Source: Lysinibacillus parviboronicapiens
Lineage (GTDB): Bacteria; Bacillota; Bacilli; Bacillales_A; Planococcaceae
DNA length: 64,000 bases
Direction: 5' to 3'
Assembly: GCF_003049575.1 (NCBI RefSeq)
Contig: NZ_PYWI01000021.1
Location: 1 to 64,000, forward strand
The notes under the pieces were generated by a model, which worked only from the letters and a program-made list of their open reading frames with translations, had not been told where the DNA came from and did not search any database. The number at the start of each line of letters is the position of its first letter. Position 1 is the first letter of the stretch. Made by a program: the position numbers and the translations under genes. Shown piece by piece: positions 45,405 to 52,808 of the stretch.

Positions 45405-47042
45405 TCAATATCCAATCAATCGAGGCAAAGCCCCAAGTAACTTTTCCCTTGTGTAAGCATCGCTATAATTCCATTTTCTCGCGTCTACTAAATAAAAATT
45501 ACCTTTCTTCACTGCAGGTAGGCTTTTCCAGAGGGAGCTGTTGATGAGTGCCTCTGTAGCTAGTCTTGATTCAAGATTATCTGAGAACAGCAGAAAGATT
45601 CGATCACCTGCATAGGCAGGCATTAAATTTAACGGTATTTCTTCATAGCCTTCGCCGGATTGAATTAAATTTTTAATTAAGTGGTTTGGTTGAAAACCAT
45701 ATGGATGATAGAGAGCAGTTGATAGACCTGTGCATCCCATCACAAATAGACGTTTCCCTCGGTCGAAAATAAAAACAGAGGCTGTTTCACCAGGTGCAAG
45801 AGTTGTTTGTAATTGTTGCCACATCATAACTTCCTTTTCTTTGAAACGATAAAGCCAATCTTGCGCCACTTGTTCCTTGCCAAGCCATTGTCCTAATAGA
45901 GCAATACGCTTTTCAAGGGTGTCCCATGAGTTATGCGTAACAGTAGGAGCAATTTCTGATAAAACTCGATATTGCTGTTCGTCAGCATTTGTAAAGATAA
46001 TTAAATCAGGATTCAATTCAGAGGATTTTTCAAAATCAATCGGAAAGTTTACATCTTGAACAAGTGGAACACGATTTCTATAGAACGATTTATTAATGGC
46101 AGTTTTATCTCCACCAATCGGTTGTATATCAAAAATGAGCATATCTCCAAATGTCTCGCCATGATAAATAACACGGCTAGGAGAGGAAGGGATTTCAACC
46201 TCATGACCGGTCCAGTCCTGTACAACAACCTTTTGCTTTTGCTTGCGGGCAAATTGCTTTGGTGGTATACCGATAATTTGTTTAAAGCGTCGATTAAAAT
46301 AATATTCATCGTTAAAGCCTACCAGCTGCGCAATATCCTTTAACGGTTCATTTGTTTGTTGAAGTAGTACTTGCGCGTGCTCTAATCGTAATTCAGTTAA
46401 ATAATCAAGCGGTTTTTTACCTGTTAATGTTTGAAAGATTGTACTGTACTGCCATTGAGCAACATGAGCTAAACTTGCTAATTGTTTGACTGTTAGCGGC
46501 ATTTGAAAGTGCTCATGTAGATATTCGATGGTTTGCTCGACAGCTTTTGATGCATCAAATGTATGATCTTTTTGAAGTTGATAGTCAAACAAAACACTAA
46601 GGCATTCATATAAAAGACTTTGTTGTTTGATTGGATTAAGATGTGTTTTGTAAAGCTCCTCAGCGAGTCGAATTAAGCGAGCGTAAGGATAGATTGGATA
46701 CTCTATCAGGTTAGAAAATAGACTTTCTTTGTATGTAGAAGGTACTTGTTGTTGTAATTGAATAGTCGTAAATGATATTTTATAAAAACTATAATGATGC
46801 TTATCTATATCTGAAAAATCCATGACGGAATCAGGTGGGAGGAGAAAAATTTTACCCTGTGCAACAACGTATGGATTATCGTCAATAGTTAGCGTTCCAC
46901 AGCCCGTAGTAAAAATAATTAACGTATGTTGCTTAGCCAATATTTGCTGGCAACTCCATTGTACGGAGCGAGTAAAATAGTCAATATCGGATAGATGAAA
47001 AAGCAATGCTGTTTCGTAAGAAATCGGCTTTTTATGGTCCAA
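45405..47042 (-). CDS. AraC-family regulator fused to a siderophore-binding domain (Btr-like)
   Basis: The protein has 545 residues. Residues ~1-140 are a cupin-type AraC sensor region (CGTLTIDDNPYVVAQGKIFL). Residues ~165-265 are the two HTH units (VKQLASLAHVAQWQYSTIFQ; IAQLVGFNDEYYFNRRFKQI). Residues ~275-545 are a siderophore-binding domain closely similar to the lipoprotein encoded next door at 47146-48105 (shared blocks GHEVEIP, PDLII, EIAPTV, RLFVM..TGLS, LWKSLPAVKKGNFY). It therefore looks like an intracellular twin of that receptor, sensing the same ligand. The start is TTG 47042, with AAAGGAGC 8 bp upstream; the upstream frame to 47117 crosses the Fur box and is rejected. Confidence 0.85.
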   Translation of the reverse strand: MDHKKPISYETALLFHLSDIDYFTRSVQWSCQQILAKQHTLIIFTTGCGTLTIDDNPYVVAQGKIFLLPPDSVMDFSDIDKHHYSFYKISFTTIQLQQQVPSTYKESLFSNLIEYPIYPYARLIRLAEELYKTHLNPIKQQSLLYECLSVLFDYQLQKDHTFDASKAVEQTIEYLHEHFQMPLTVKQLASLAHVAQWQYSTIFQTLTGKKPLDYLTELRLEHAQVLLQQTNEPLKDIAQLVGFNDEYYFNRRFKQIIGIPPKQFARKQKQKVVVQDWTGHEVEIPSSPSRVIYHGETFGDMLIFDIQPIGGDKTAINKSFYRNRVPLVQDVNFPIDFEKSSELNPDLIIFTNADEQQYRVLSEIAPTVTHNSWDTLEKRIALLGQWLGKEQVAQDWLYRFKEKEVMMWQQLQTTLAPGETASVFIFDRGKRLFVMGCTGLSTALYHPYGFQPNHLIKNLIQSGEGYEEIPLNLMPAYAGDRIFLLFSDNLESRLATEALINSSLWKSLPAVKKGNFYLVDARKWNYSDAYTREKLLGALPRLIGY

Positions 47043-47064
47043 CTTTTTCGCTCCTTTATGTAAA

Positions 47065-47079
47065 TGAAAATGATTATCA
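47065..47079 (-). promoter_or_regulatory. Fur box upstream of the AraC/binding-domain fusion
   Basis: TGAAAAT-G-ATTATCA on the plus strand matches the 7-1-7 Fur consensus with one mismatch. It lies 22 bp before the TTG start. Confidence 0.75.
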
Positions 47080-47100
47080 ATTAATAGTATTGTATAAAAT

Positions 47101-47138
47101 ATAAAGGGGCATTTCAACTAGGTGAAATGCCCCTTTAT
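47101..47138 (-). terminator. Terminator of the binding-protein gene
   Basis: ATAAAGGGGCATTTCA pairs perfectly with TGAAATGCCCCTTTAT over 16 bp, with a T-rich tail on the minus strand. Confidence 0.85.
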
Positions 47139-47145
47139 ATTTTAT

Positions 47146-48105
47146 TTATTTTTTTAACATAGCAGGGATTTCTTTTAATAACCATTCTCTTGTAAAAGCA
47201 TCACTGTCACTCTTTTGGATATCAATCGTGTAGATATGTCCATTTTTGACCGCAGGTAGATTTTTCCACATATTGCTTTCCATCATATCGTTAGTTGACT
47301 GTTTCGCTTCATCATCTACTGGTGTCAGTATGAAGATTCGGTCTCCGGCATACTCAGGGAGAAGTTCAGTGGAAATTTCAACAAAGCCTTTCTCTTCATC
47401 AAGAATTTGTTGAATATTTTTACCTGGTTTAAAGCCACCATTCGAATCGTAAAGTACTTGTGATAGTCCAGTACGAGCCATGACAAATAAACGATCGCCA
47501 GGATAATAAGTCAAAATTGAAGCTGTTTCATTGGGTTGTATTGTGCCGTCATCAACTAGTGATTTCCACATTTTTTCAGTTTTTTCATTATAGTTGTTTA
47601 ACCATTCTGTTGCTTGTTGTTTCTTTCCAAATATATCACCAAGTACGGATAAACGTTTGTCTAAAGGAGCAAATGTATCGATCACTATAGTTGGAGCTAT
47701 TTTAGCAAGCTGTGAATACGTTTTTTCATCAGTAGTTGCAATGATAATAAGGTCAGGTTTTAAAGCTAATGTTTTTTCTACATTGATAGGGAAGCCTACA
47801 TCCTCTACATTTTGTACACGATCTGCCCATGCATAATTGGTAATCCATGAGAAGCCAGCCCCTACTGTCTTAATATCTAAAGCAAGTAAATCACCATAGC
47901 CTTCACCATCATAAACCACTCTTTCCGGTGAAACAGGAATTTCAACCTCATGTCCTACAGTGTCTTTATAAACGCGTACTTTTGCTTCTTCCACTGGAGT
48001 TTCTTCTTTATCTGTTGCTGCGTTCTTTGAGCCACAAGCAGTTAGCAATACCCCGAATATTAATAGTACGCTACAAATAAGCATATATCGATTTAACTTT
48101 TTCAT
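47146..48105 (-). CDS. Iron-siderophore ABC transporter substrate-binding lipoprotein
   Basis: The protein has 319 residues. The lipobox is LTAC, with Cys near residue 24. The mature part is a siderophore-binding fold: TVGHEVEIPVSPERVVYDGE, LALKPDLIIIATTDEKTYSQ, LAKIAPTIV, a long helix with KRLSVLGDIFGKKQQATEWL, and MWKNLPAVKNGHIYTIDIQK at the C-terminus. CGGAGGAA precedes the ATG. A near-perfect 19 bp Fur box lies at 48134-48152. It is the closest relative in the window of the binding domain in the 45405-47042 regulator. It is divergent from the nested regulator/binding-protein frame at 48342. Confidence 0.9.
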   Translation of the reverse strand: MKKLNRYMLICSVLLIFGVLLTACGSKNAATDKEETPVEEAKVRVYKDTVGHEVEIPVSPERVVYDGEGYGDLLALDIKTVGAGFSWITNYAWADRVQNVEDVGFPINVEKTLALKPDLIIIATTDEKTYSQLAKIAPTIVIDTFAPLDKRLSVLGDIFGKKQQATEWLNNYNEKTEKMWKSLVDDGTIQPNETASILTYYPGDRLFVMARTGLSQVLYDSNGGFKPGKNIQQILDEEKGFVEISTELLPEYAGDRIFILTPVDDEAKQSTNDMMESNMWKNLPAVKNGHIYTIDIQKSDSDAFTREWLLKEIPAMLKK

Positions 48106-48133
48106 GTGAGTTCCTCCGTATAAAAATGAAATA

Positions 48134-48152
48134 GATAATGATTATCATTATC
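48134..48152 (-). promoter_or_regulatory. Fur box of the 47146-48105 lipoprotein
   Basis: GATAATGATTATCATTATC matches the 19 bp consensus GATAATGATAATCATTATC at 18 positions. It is 29 bp before the ATG. Confidence 0.85.
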
Positions 48153-48278
48153 GATATAAGACAGCATAATGTAGCCGGTTATTTTGCACAATGGAGAAAC
48201 TAAAGTAGTCTAATTAATCTTTATACAAAATGCTCTAAAAAAGGTAGACGTACATTAATGGAAAGATTATATGAATAA

Positions 48279-48308
48279 TTGATAATAATTATCATTATCA
48301 TTTATAAT
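48279..48308 (+). promoter_or_regulatory. Promoter with embedded Fur box
   Basis: TTGATA (48279-48284), 18 bp spacer, TATAAT (48303-48308). The Fur box GATAATAATTATCATTATC (48281-48299; 17 of 19 matches) covers the -35 and spacer, so iron-loaded Fur would block RNA polymerase. Confidence 0.8.
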
Positions 48309-48341
48309 GGCTATGCTAGTAATTGTAAACAAAAGAAATGA

Positions 48342-50288
48342 GTGAATGCATTGGACATTAATCATCATATTTTTCTATGGAATCGTGCCTCTATTAAAGT
48401 ATTGGATGTACGTCATAATAGGTTAAAAAAGGGTGAATCTTTGGATGCCTATAAGTTGCCTGCTAGTGCATTTCTTTTTGCAACACGCGGCAGTGCTGTG
48501 GTGCAACTGAATAAAATTGAATATATTTCCCGAAAATTTCAAGTGATACATAGCGGCAAAGGAATTCACCTGAGCATATCCTTAACAGAAGCAGAATTTG
48601 AGTTTTATATGATATATTATCGAGCAACAATACCACTACCATGTGCAAAGAACATCATAGAGAAGATGGAGAAAAGTAATCCATTCCATATGCAATATAG
48701 TTTTTTGCCGCATTATCCTAGCACCCTTTTTTATCATGTGAAATTGATGAATCAAAGATGGCAACAACCAGAGCCGATTGGTCGATTCCATGTGAAGACA
48801 CTATTCTATCAATTTACGTATAGTGTTTTGGAACAGCTCCACGTTCAGGGGGTTGAGGTGAAGCAACCAGAGCTTGCCGATCAAGTCATTGTCTATATTC
48901 AAGAGCATTATGCTGAGTCCATCATGTTGGAATCCCTTGCAGAAAATTTGAATTACAGTGTGCCTCATTTATCTTCTCTATTTAAAAAAAGGACGGGATT
49001 TAGCCCAATTGAATATTTAATCTTCACCAGAATTGAAAAGGCTGAAATGATGTTAGTTGAAACAGATGCGACTGTCAGTGAGATTGCCAAAAGTGTAGGA
49101 TATAAAGACTCGTATTACTTTAGCCGCCTTTTTAAAAAATATAAAGATGTTTCACCTGCAAAATATAGAAAAATAACATTAAATCAGCGAAAAACAGAAG
49201 ATTCTCCAGATAATTGCATAGAATTCTCCATTGTTGGACAAGCCTCTCAACGATATATTGGTGATAATCATTATCAATATACTGAAAAAGGAGACTTATT
49301 AATGGTTAAACCTACAAAAATGCACATGCTCGCAACTTTATTTTTATGCTTCTCTTTGTTATTGAGTGCATGTTCTGAGCGAGCAATAGAAAATAGTTCA
49401 ACAAACGGAAGCATAAAAACAACAACTTCTCAGTCCGAAGAAGTCCAAACAAGAACTAAAATTGTCAATACTGGTAATGGCGAAGTTGAAATCCCAGAAA
49501 ATCCACAGAGAATTGTTGTCACTGCAGAAAGTTATGCTGGTTACTTACTAGCACTTGGCATAAAACCAGTTGGATTGTCTCAATTTGGTTTAAGAAATCG
49601 ATACTTTGATGGACTAGTGGATGGTGTCGAGAATATTGGAGATGATGAATCACTCGAAAAAATTCTCGAATTAAAGCCAGATTTAATTATTACAAAAACG
49701 TCCTCCGAAAATATTGAAAACCTACAAAAAATAGCCCCAACCATTGCCATTAAGCCGAAAGAAAAGGATTTTAAAGAACAGTTCCTTGAATTTGGAAAAA
49801 TGTTTGGGAAAGAAGAAGTTGCAGAACAATGGATTGCTAATTGGAATAGAAAAATTGCAGAGTACCAACCACTTATTCAAGAGAAAGTAGGCAATAAAAC
49901 AATAGCAATTCTCGGTGTGGGTGAAAAAGAAATATATGCATATGGTGATAAATTTGGAAGAGGCGGAGAAATCATGTACGGAGAGTTTGGTTTAAAGGCG
50001 CCTGAGCTAATTCAAAAAGAAGCAATCGATTTAAAGGGTGGATGGGTTTCCTTTTCTTTAGAACGACTCCCAGAGTTTGCAGGAGATTATATATTTGTTG
50101 AAGATAACGCCGATTTTGAAAAATCAACATCTGGGGTTTTATGGAAGGACCTGCCGGCTATAAAAAATAACCGTGTATTCATCATAGATGAATATGATTC
50201 TTTCTTCAGTGATCCTATTTCCTTAGATAAACAGCTTGAATTTATTGTGAATAGTTTACTGGAAAGGGAAAATAATATGTTTAGTTAA
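48342..50288 (+). CDS. AraC regulator in frame with a complete siderophore-binding lipoprotein (nested fusion)
   Basis: This open frame has 648 codons. Residues ~1-170 are an AraC sensor region and ~180-285 two HTH units (ESLAENLNYSVPHLSSLFKK; IAKSVGYKDSYYFSRLFKKY). Residues 285-320 (ending QYTEKGDLL) look like translated intergenic DNA: GDNHYQY is encoded by a perfect 7-1-7 Fur box. Residue 321 is a Met with AAAAAGGAGA at proper spacing, starting a full lipoprotein signal (MLATLFLCFSLLLSAC) and a siderophore-binding domain to the end. Either the regulator lost its stop codon and reads through, or two products are made. The GTG start at 48342 is poorly supported; TTG 48351 is an alternative. 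The regulator part is preceded by its own Fur-covered promoter. Confidence 0.8.
   Translation: MNALDINHHIFLWNRASIKVLDVRHNRLKKGESLDAYKLPASAFLFATRGSAVVQLNKIEYISRKFQVIHSGKGIHLSISLTEAEFEFYMIYYRATIPLPCAKNIIEKMEKSNPFHMQYSFLPHYPSTLFYHVKLMNQRWQQPEPIGRFHVKTLFYQFTYSVLEQLHVQGVEVKQPELADQVIVYIQEHYAESIMLESLAENLNYSVPHLSSLFKKRTGFSPIEYLIFTRIEKAEMMLVETDATVSEIAKSVGYKDSYYFSRLFKKYKDVSPAKYRKITLNQRKTEDSPDNCIEFSIVGQASQRYIGDNHYQYTEKGDLLMVKPTKMHMLATLFLCFSLLLSACSERAIENSSTNGSIKTTTSQSEEVQTRTKIVNTGNGEVEIPENPQRIVVTAESYAGYLLALGIKPVGLSQFGLRNRYFDGLVDGVENIGDDESLEKILELKPDLIITKTSSENIENLQKIAPTIAIKPKEKDFKEQFLEFGKMFGKEEVAEQWIANWNRKIAEYQPLIQEKVGNKTIAILGVGEKEIYAYGDKFGRGGEIMYGEFGLKAPELIQKEAIDLKGGWVSFSLERLPEFAGDYIFVEDNADFEKSTSGVLWKDLPAIKNNRVFIIDEYDSFFSDPISLDKQLEFIVNSLLERENNMFS
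49231..49276 (+). promoter_or_regulatory. Internal promoter and Fur box inside the regulator frame
   Basis: TTGTTG (49231-49236), 17 bp spacer, TATATT (49254-49259) is directly followed by TGATAATCATTATCA (49262-49276), a perfect 7-1-7 Fur box at the expected transcription start. It should drive the lipoprotein starting at 49302. Confidence 0.7.
49302..50288 (+). CDS. Siderophore-binding lipoprotein, internal start of the 48342 frame
   Basis: The product has 328 residues if translation begins at ATG 49302, which has AAAAAGGAGA 8-10 bp upstream. The signal peptide has the lipobox LSAC (Cys near residue 25). The mature domain shows VEIPENPQRIVVTAESYAGY, LELKPDLIITKTSSENIENL, QKIAPTIAIKPK, YAYGDKFGRGGEIMYGEFGL and VLWKDLPAIKNNRVFIIDEY. 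The FGRGG block links it to the lipoprotein at 54495 and to the regulator at 52801. With its own promoter, Fur box, ribosome binding site and secretion signal it can stand alone as a receptor, independent of the longer frame. Confidence 0.8.
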   Translation: MVKPTKMHMLATLFLCFSLLLSACSERAIENSSTNGSIKTTTSQSEEVQTRTKIVNTGNGEVEIPENPQRIVVTAESYAGYLLALGIKPVGLSQFGLRNRYFDGLVDGVENIGDDESLEKILELKPDLIITKTSSENIENLQKIAPTIAIKPKEKDFKEQFLEFGKMFGKEEVAEQWIANWNRKIAEYQPLIQEKVGNKTIAILGVGEKEIYAYGDKFGRGGEIMYGEFGLKAPELIQKEAIDLKGGWVSFSLERLPEFAGDYIFVEDNADFEKSTSGVLWKDLPAIKNNRVFIIDEYDSFFSDPISLDKQLEFIVNSLLERENNMFS

Positions 50289-50310
50289 AAAGGAATAAGC
50301 CTTTAAAAAT

Positions 50311-50345
50311 CTCTCGTGCCTACATAAGGTATGGGAGCTTTTTTG
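50311..50345 (+). terminator. Terminator
   Basis: CTCTCGTGCC pairs with GGTATGGGAG using several G-U pairs, followed by six Ts. Confidence 0.6.
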
Positions 50346-50433
50346 TTGCTATGGAAATTGCTAAATCATAAAAAACCAGCAAACCACTATTTTATCCATC
50401 AATTGGTAGAGAACAAATAAGTAAGGGGGTACG

Positions 50434-50455
50434 ATAACAATGTTTACATTGTTAT
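50434..50455. promoter_or_regulatory. Inverted repeat before the MFS gene
   Basis: ATAACAATG and CATTGTTAT form a perfect 9 bp inverted repeat around TTTA. It could be an operator or, in RNA, a hairpin that hides the start codon of the 10-codon frame at 50440. Confidence 0.5.
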
Positions 50456-50472
50456 TTGTAGTAAGAGTATAG
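50440..50472 (+). CDS. Possible leader peptide upstream of the MFS gene
   Basis: ATG 50440 begins a 10-residue frame, MFTLLFVVRV, ending in TAG at 50470-50472. AAGGGGG lies about 10 bp before it. The stop overlaps the AGGAGG of the MFS gene, a layout typical of translationally coupled leaders. Start and half of the inverted repeat coincide. It may also be chance. Confidence 0.3.
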   Translation: MFTLLFVVRV

Positions 50473-50485
50473 GAGGAATTGAGAA

Positions 50486-51670
50486 ATGAATAGTCAATTA
50501 AAGAAAGAAAGGCAACACTTTTGGATGTTCGTTTTGACAGGTATGCTTTTAATCATTACAACCACGGGTTTCGCCAGGATGGCCTATGGAATTATATTAC
50601 CTTTCATGCAGGTGGGTCTGTCACTCACTACGACAGAGTCTGGATTATTAGGAACAATGTTATTTTTAGGTTATTTGTTAACTGTAGGGATGGCAGGCAT
50701 TTTGACGCTGCGTATAGGGGCGAAAAAAGTGCTGCTGTTAGGTAGTGGACTTGTTGTTGCAGGATTAGCAGGTCTTGTATTTGTCACGGACTTTTGGTGG
50801 GCAGCTATAAGTTTGTTTTTAGCAGGCGCTGGTAGTGCACTAGTTTATACACCTCTTCTATCAATAGCAGTTGGCTCGTTTCCAAAGAAAAGAGGAACAG
50901 TGATGGGACTGTTAATGAGTGGGGCAGGTATTGGGATGCTATTATCTGGAATACTTGTGCCATTAATGTTACAGCAATTGCCACAGCTTGGATGGCGAGG
51001 CCCTTGGCTAATATTTGCAAGCATAACAATCATCGTAGTGCTACTTGCAGCGTTTGTTTTAAAAACTCCACATGCATCACACGAAAATGTAAATGGTGAC
51101 GAAAAAACGAAGGGGTGGAGAAGTAAAGAACTGTATTTCATTGCAGTGCTCTATTTTATTGTTGGTATTGTCTATTTAATACCGAATTTATATCAAACAA
51201 GTTATATGAAAGAGCTTGGACTTTCTAACGCAATGGCAGGAACCTATGCGATAGCGGGTATTGTTTCAATTGGAGGTGCTCCGTTATGGGGAATGCTCGC
51301 TGATCGAATAGGTGTAAAAACAGCGTTACTTGCTGCTTTAATAATGTCTGTGGTTGGAGATATTCTTCCAATTGTATACGGAACTATAGCAGGATTTATT
51401 GTATCAGCAGTTATTTGGGGTTCTTCACTTGGTGGTGTTCTAGTGCTAATTCAAATGAAAGCCAGTCAACAAGTGCAACCTAAGTATGTTGCGACTGCAA
51501 TTGGTTTTATATCTATTTTTTATGCAGTTGGCCAAATGATTGGCCCTGTGCTTGCTGGTGGACTAATAGAATACGCTGGTGGTTATATATCTACATACGG
51601 TTTCGGTGCAGTTATGTTCTTCTTGTGTGTACTTCTTGCCATGATGATTCAATCGAAAGAAGTGCAGTAA
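50486..51670 (+). CDS. MFS transporter, YbfB/YjiJ type
   Basis: The protein has 394 residues and twelve membrane segments. GFARMAYGIILPFMQ in TM1, GYLLTVGMAGILTLRIGAKK, and the loop FPKKRGTVMGLLMSGAGIG fit the YbfB/YjiJ branch of the major facilitator superfamily. The substrate is unknown. Its position inside the siderophore island makes siderophore export or uptake of a small ligand possible, but no Fur box precedes it. AGGAGGAA is 8 bp before the ATG. Confidence 0.82.
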   Translation: MNSQLKKERQHFWMFVLTGMLLIITTTGFARMAYGIILPFMQVGLSLTTTESGLLGTMLFLGYLLTVGMAGILTLRIGAKKVLLLGSGLVVAGLAGLVFVTDFWWAAISLFLAGAGSALVYTPLLSIAVGSFPKKRGTVMGLLMSGAGIGMLLSGILVPLMLQQLPQLGWRGPWLIFASITIIVVLLAAFVLKTPHASHENVNGDEKTKGWRSKELYFIAVLYFIVGIVYLIPNLYQTSYMKELGLSNAMAGTYAIAGIVSIGGAPLWGMLADRIGVKTALLAALIMSVVGDILPIVYGTIAGFIVSAVIWGSSLGGVLVLIQMKASQQVQPKYVATAIGFISIFYAVGQMIGPVLAGGLIEYAGGYISTYGFGAVMFFLCVLLAMMIQSKEVQ

Positions 51671-51748
51671 AGGCATTGTTAGTAACAATAAAGCACTCTG
51701 ACCTATTCCTTTTTTATTTTTATTTAATAGCAAAAGAGTTTTGAATTT

Positions 51749-51782
51749 GCTATACTTTCAACAGATAATGAAAATCATTCTC
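51749..51782 (+). promoter_or_regulatory. Extended -10 promoter and Fur box of the PchR-like regulator
   Basis: TGCTATACT (51748-51756) is an extended -10 element. GATAATGAAAATCATTCTC (51764-51782) matches the Fur consensus at 17 of 19 positions and would cover the transcription start. Confidence 0.75.
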
Positions 51783-51812
51783 AACAAGAGTTGTGAAGGG
51801 TGTGATGAAACA

Positions 51813-52808
51813 TTGACAACTAACTTTCATCAGAACTTTAGCCATTTTTTCAATGCGTTGGACATATCAAAGAAACACGGCGCCCCAACAGAGTATATGG
51901 CATTCCAATCCAATGTTAAAGAGGGAACGATACATCGCTTGATTCCGCGTTCAGATTTAGAAGTGGTCATCTCTGACTATGCTTTTTATCAAAATTATCA
52001 GATGCAAATGTCTACGAAACAGCCAATGATTGAACTTAGCTTTTGTATGCAAGGTGTTAGAGGAATTCAGATTTCGGGATTAGAGCACGAAATGGCTTCA
52101 GGGACATGCTCTCTTCAATTTATAGAGCAAGTAGCAGCAAATTTTTCTTTTCATAAAAATGAATGTTATAAAATGGTAGGGATTGGTATGCCGGTTTCAA
52201 CTTTCAATCATTTTATGCAAGCAACGGGTGGCGGTAGAGGTAGTGTGAAAAAATTTTCCCATGTTATTGGAGAGAAATCGTACCGAATTTTTCAAGAAAA
52301 AATGGAACCATCCGTATCTATTATTGTTAAGCAAATGTTGGATGCAGTAGACAGCAAACATATGACAAATCTAGAGTTAGAATGTTGTGCATTACAACTA
52401 CTATCTATGACATTTCGTTCTTTCCTGTTAGATAATTCTCCAAGGCCATCAGAATTCTCAAAAAGTGATATATCAAAAATCAAACTAGCTCAGACCATGA
52501 TTATTGAACACATGATAGATCCGCCTACATTAATGGAATTATCACGTTCAATAGGACTTAACGATTTTAAATTAAAAAAGGGCTTTAAAGAGATGTTTGG
52601 CACAACGGTTTTTGGTTATTTACGAGAAAAACGCTTGGAAAAGGCGTATTTATTATTACAGGAAGGGAAGATGAATGTGAATGAAGTATCTAGTCAAGTA
52701 GGCTACGCTAACCCTAGTTATTTTGCACAAACTTTCAAAGATAAATATGGAATCAATCCTAGCAATTTTGTTAGAGGTAAAAGGATTGTAGAGGACATAG
52801 ATGGCTAA
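51813..52808 (+). CDS. AraC-family regulator, PchR-like
   Basis: The protein has 331 residues from TTG 51813. The N-terminal ~210 residues resemble the ligand-sensing half of PchR/FpvR-like siderophore-responsive regulators (SDLEVVISDYAFYQNYQMQM; ELSFCMQGVRGIQISGLEHE). The C-terminus has two HTH units (LMELSRSIGLNDFKLKKGFK; VSSQVGYANPSYFAQTFKDK). The frame is open from 51741, but that start lies in the promoter. ATG 51768 lies inside the Fur box without a ribosome binding site. TTG 51813 is the best remaining choice, with GAAGGG upstream. It overlaps the next regulator gene by 8 bp, so the two are translationally coupled. Confidence 0.82.
   Translation: MTTNFHQNFSHFFNALDISKKHGAPTEYMAFQSNVKEGTIHRLIPRSDLEVVISDYAFYQNYQMQMSTKQPMIELSFCMQGVRGIQISGLEHEMASGTCSLQFIEQVAANFSFHKNECYKMVGIGMPVSTFNHFMQATGGGRGSVKKFSHVIGEKSYRIFQEKMEPSVSIIVKQMLDAVDSKHMTNLELECCALQLLSMTFRSFLLDNSPRPSEFSKSDISKIKLAQTMIIEHMIDPPTLMELSRSIGLNDFKLKKGFKEMFGTTVFGYLREKRLEKAYLLLQEGKMNVNEVSSQVGYANPSYFAQTFKDKYGINPSNFVRGKRIVEDIDG

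Noticed and set aside
51741-51812. Upstream starts (TTG 51741, ATG 51768) for the PchR-like regulator
   Set aside because: They fall inside the promoter and Fur box and have no ribosome binding site.
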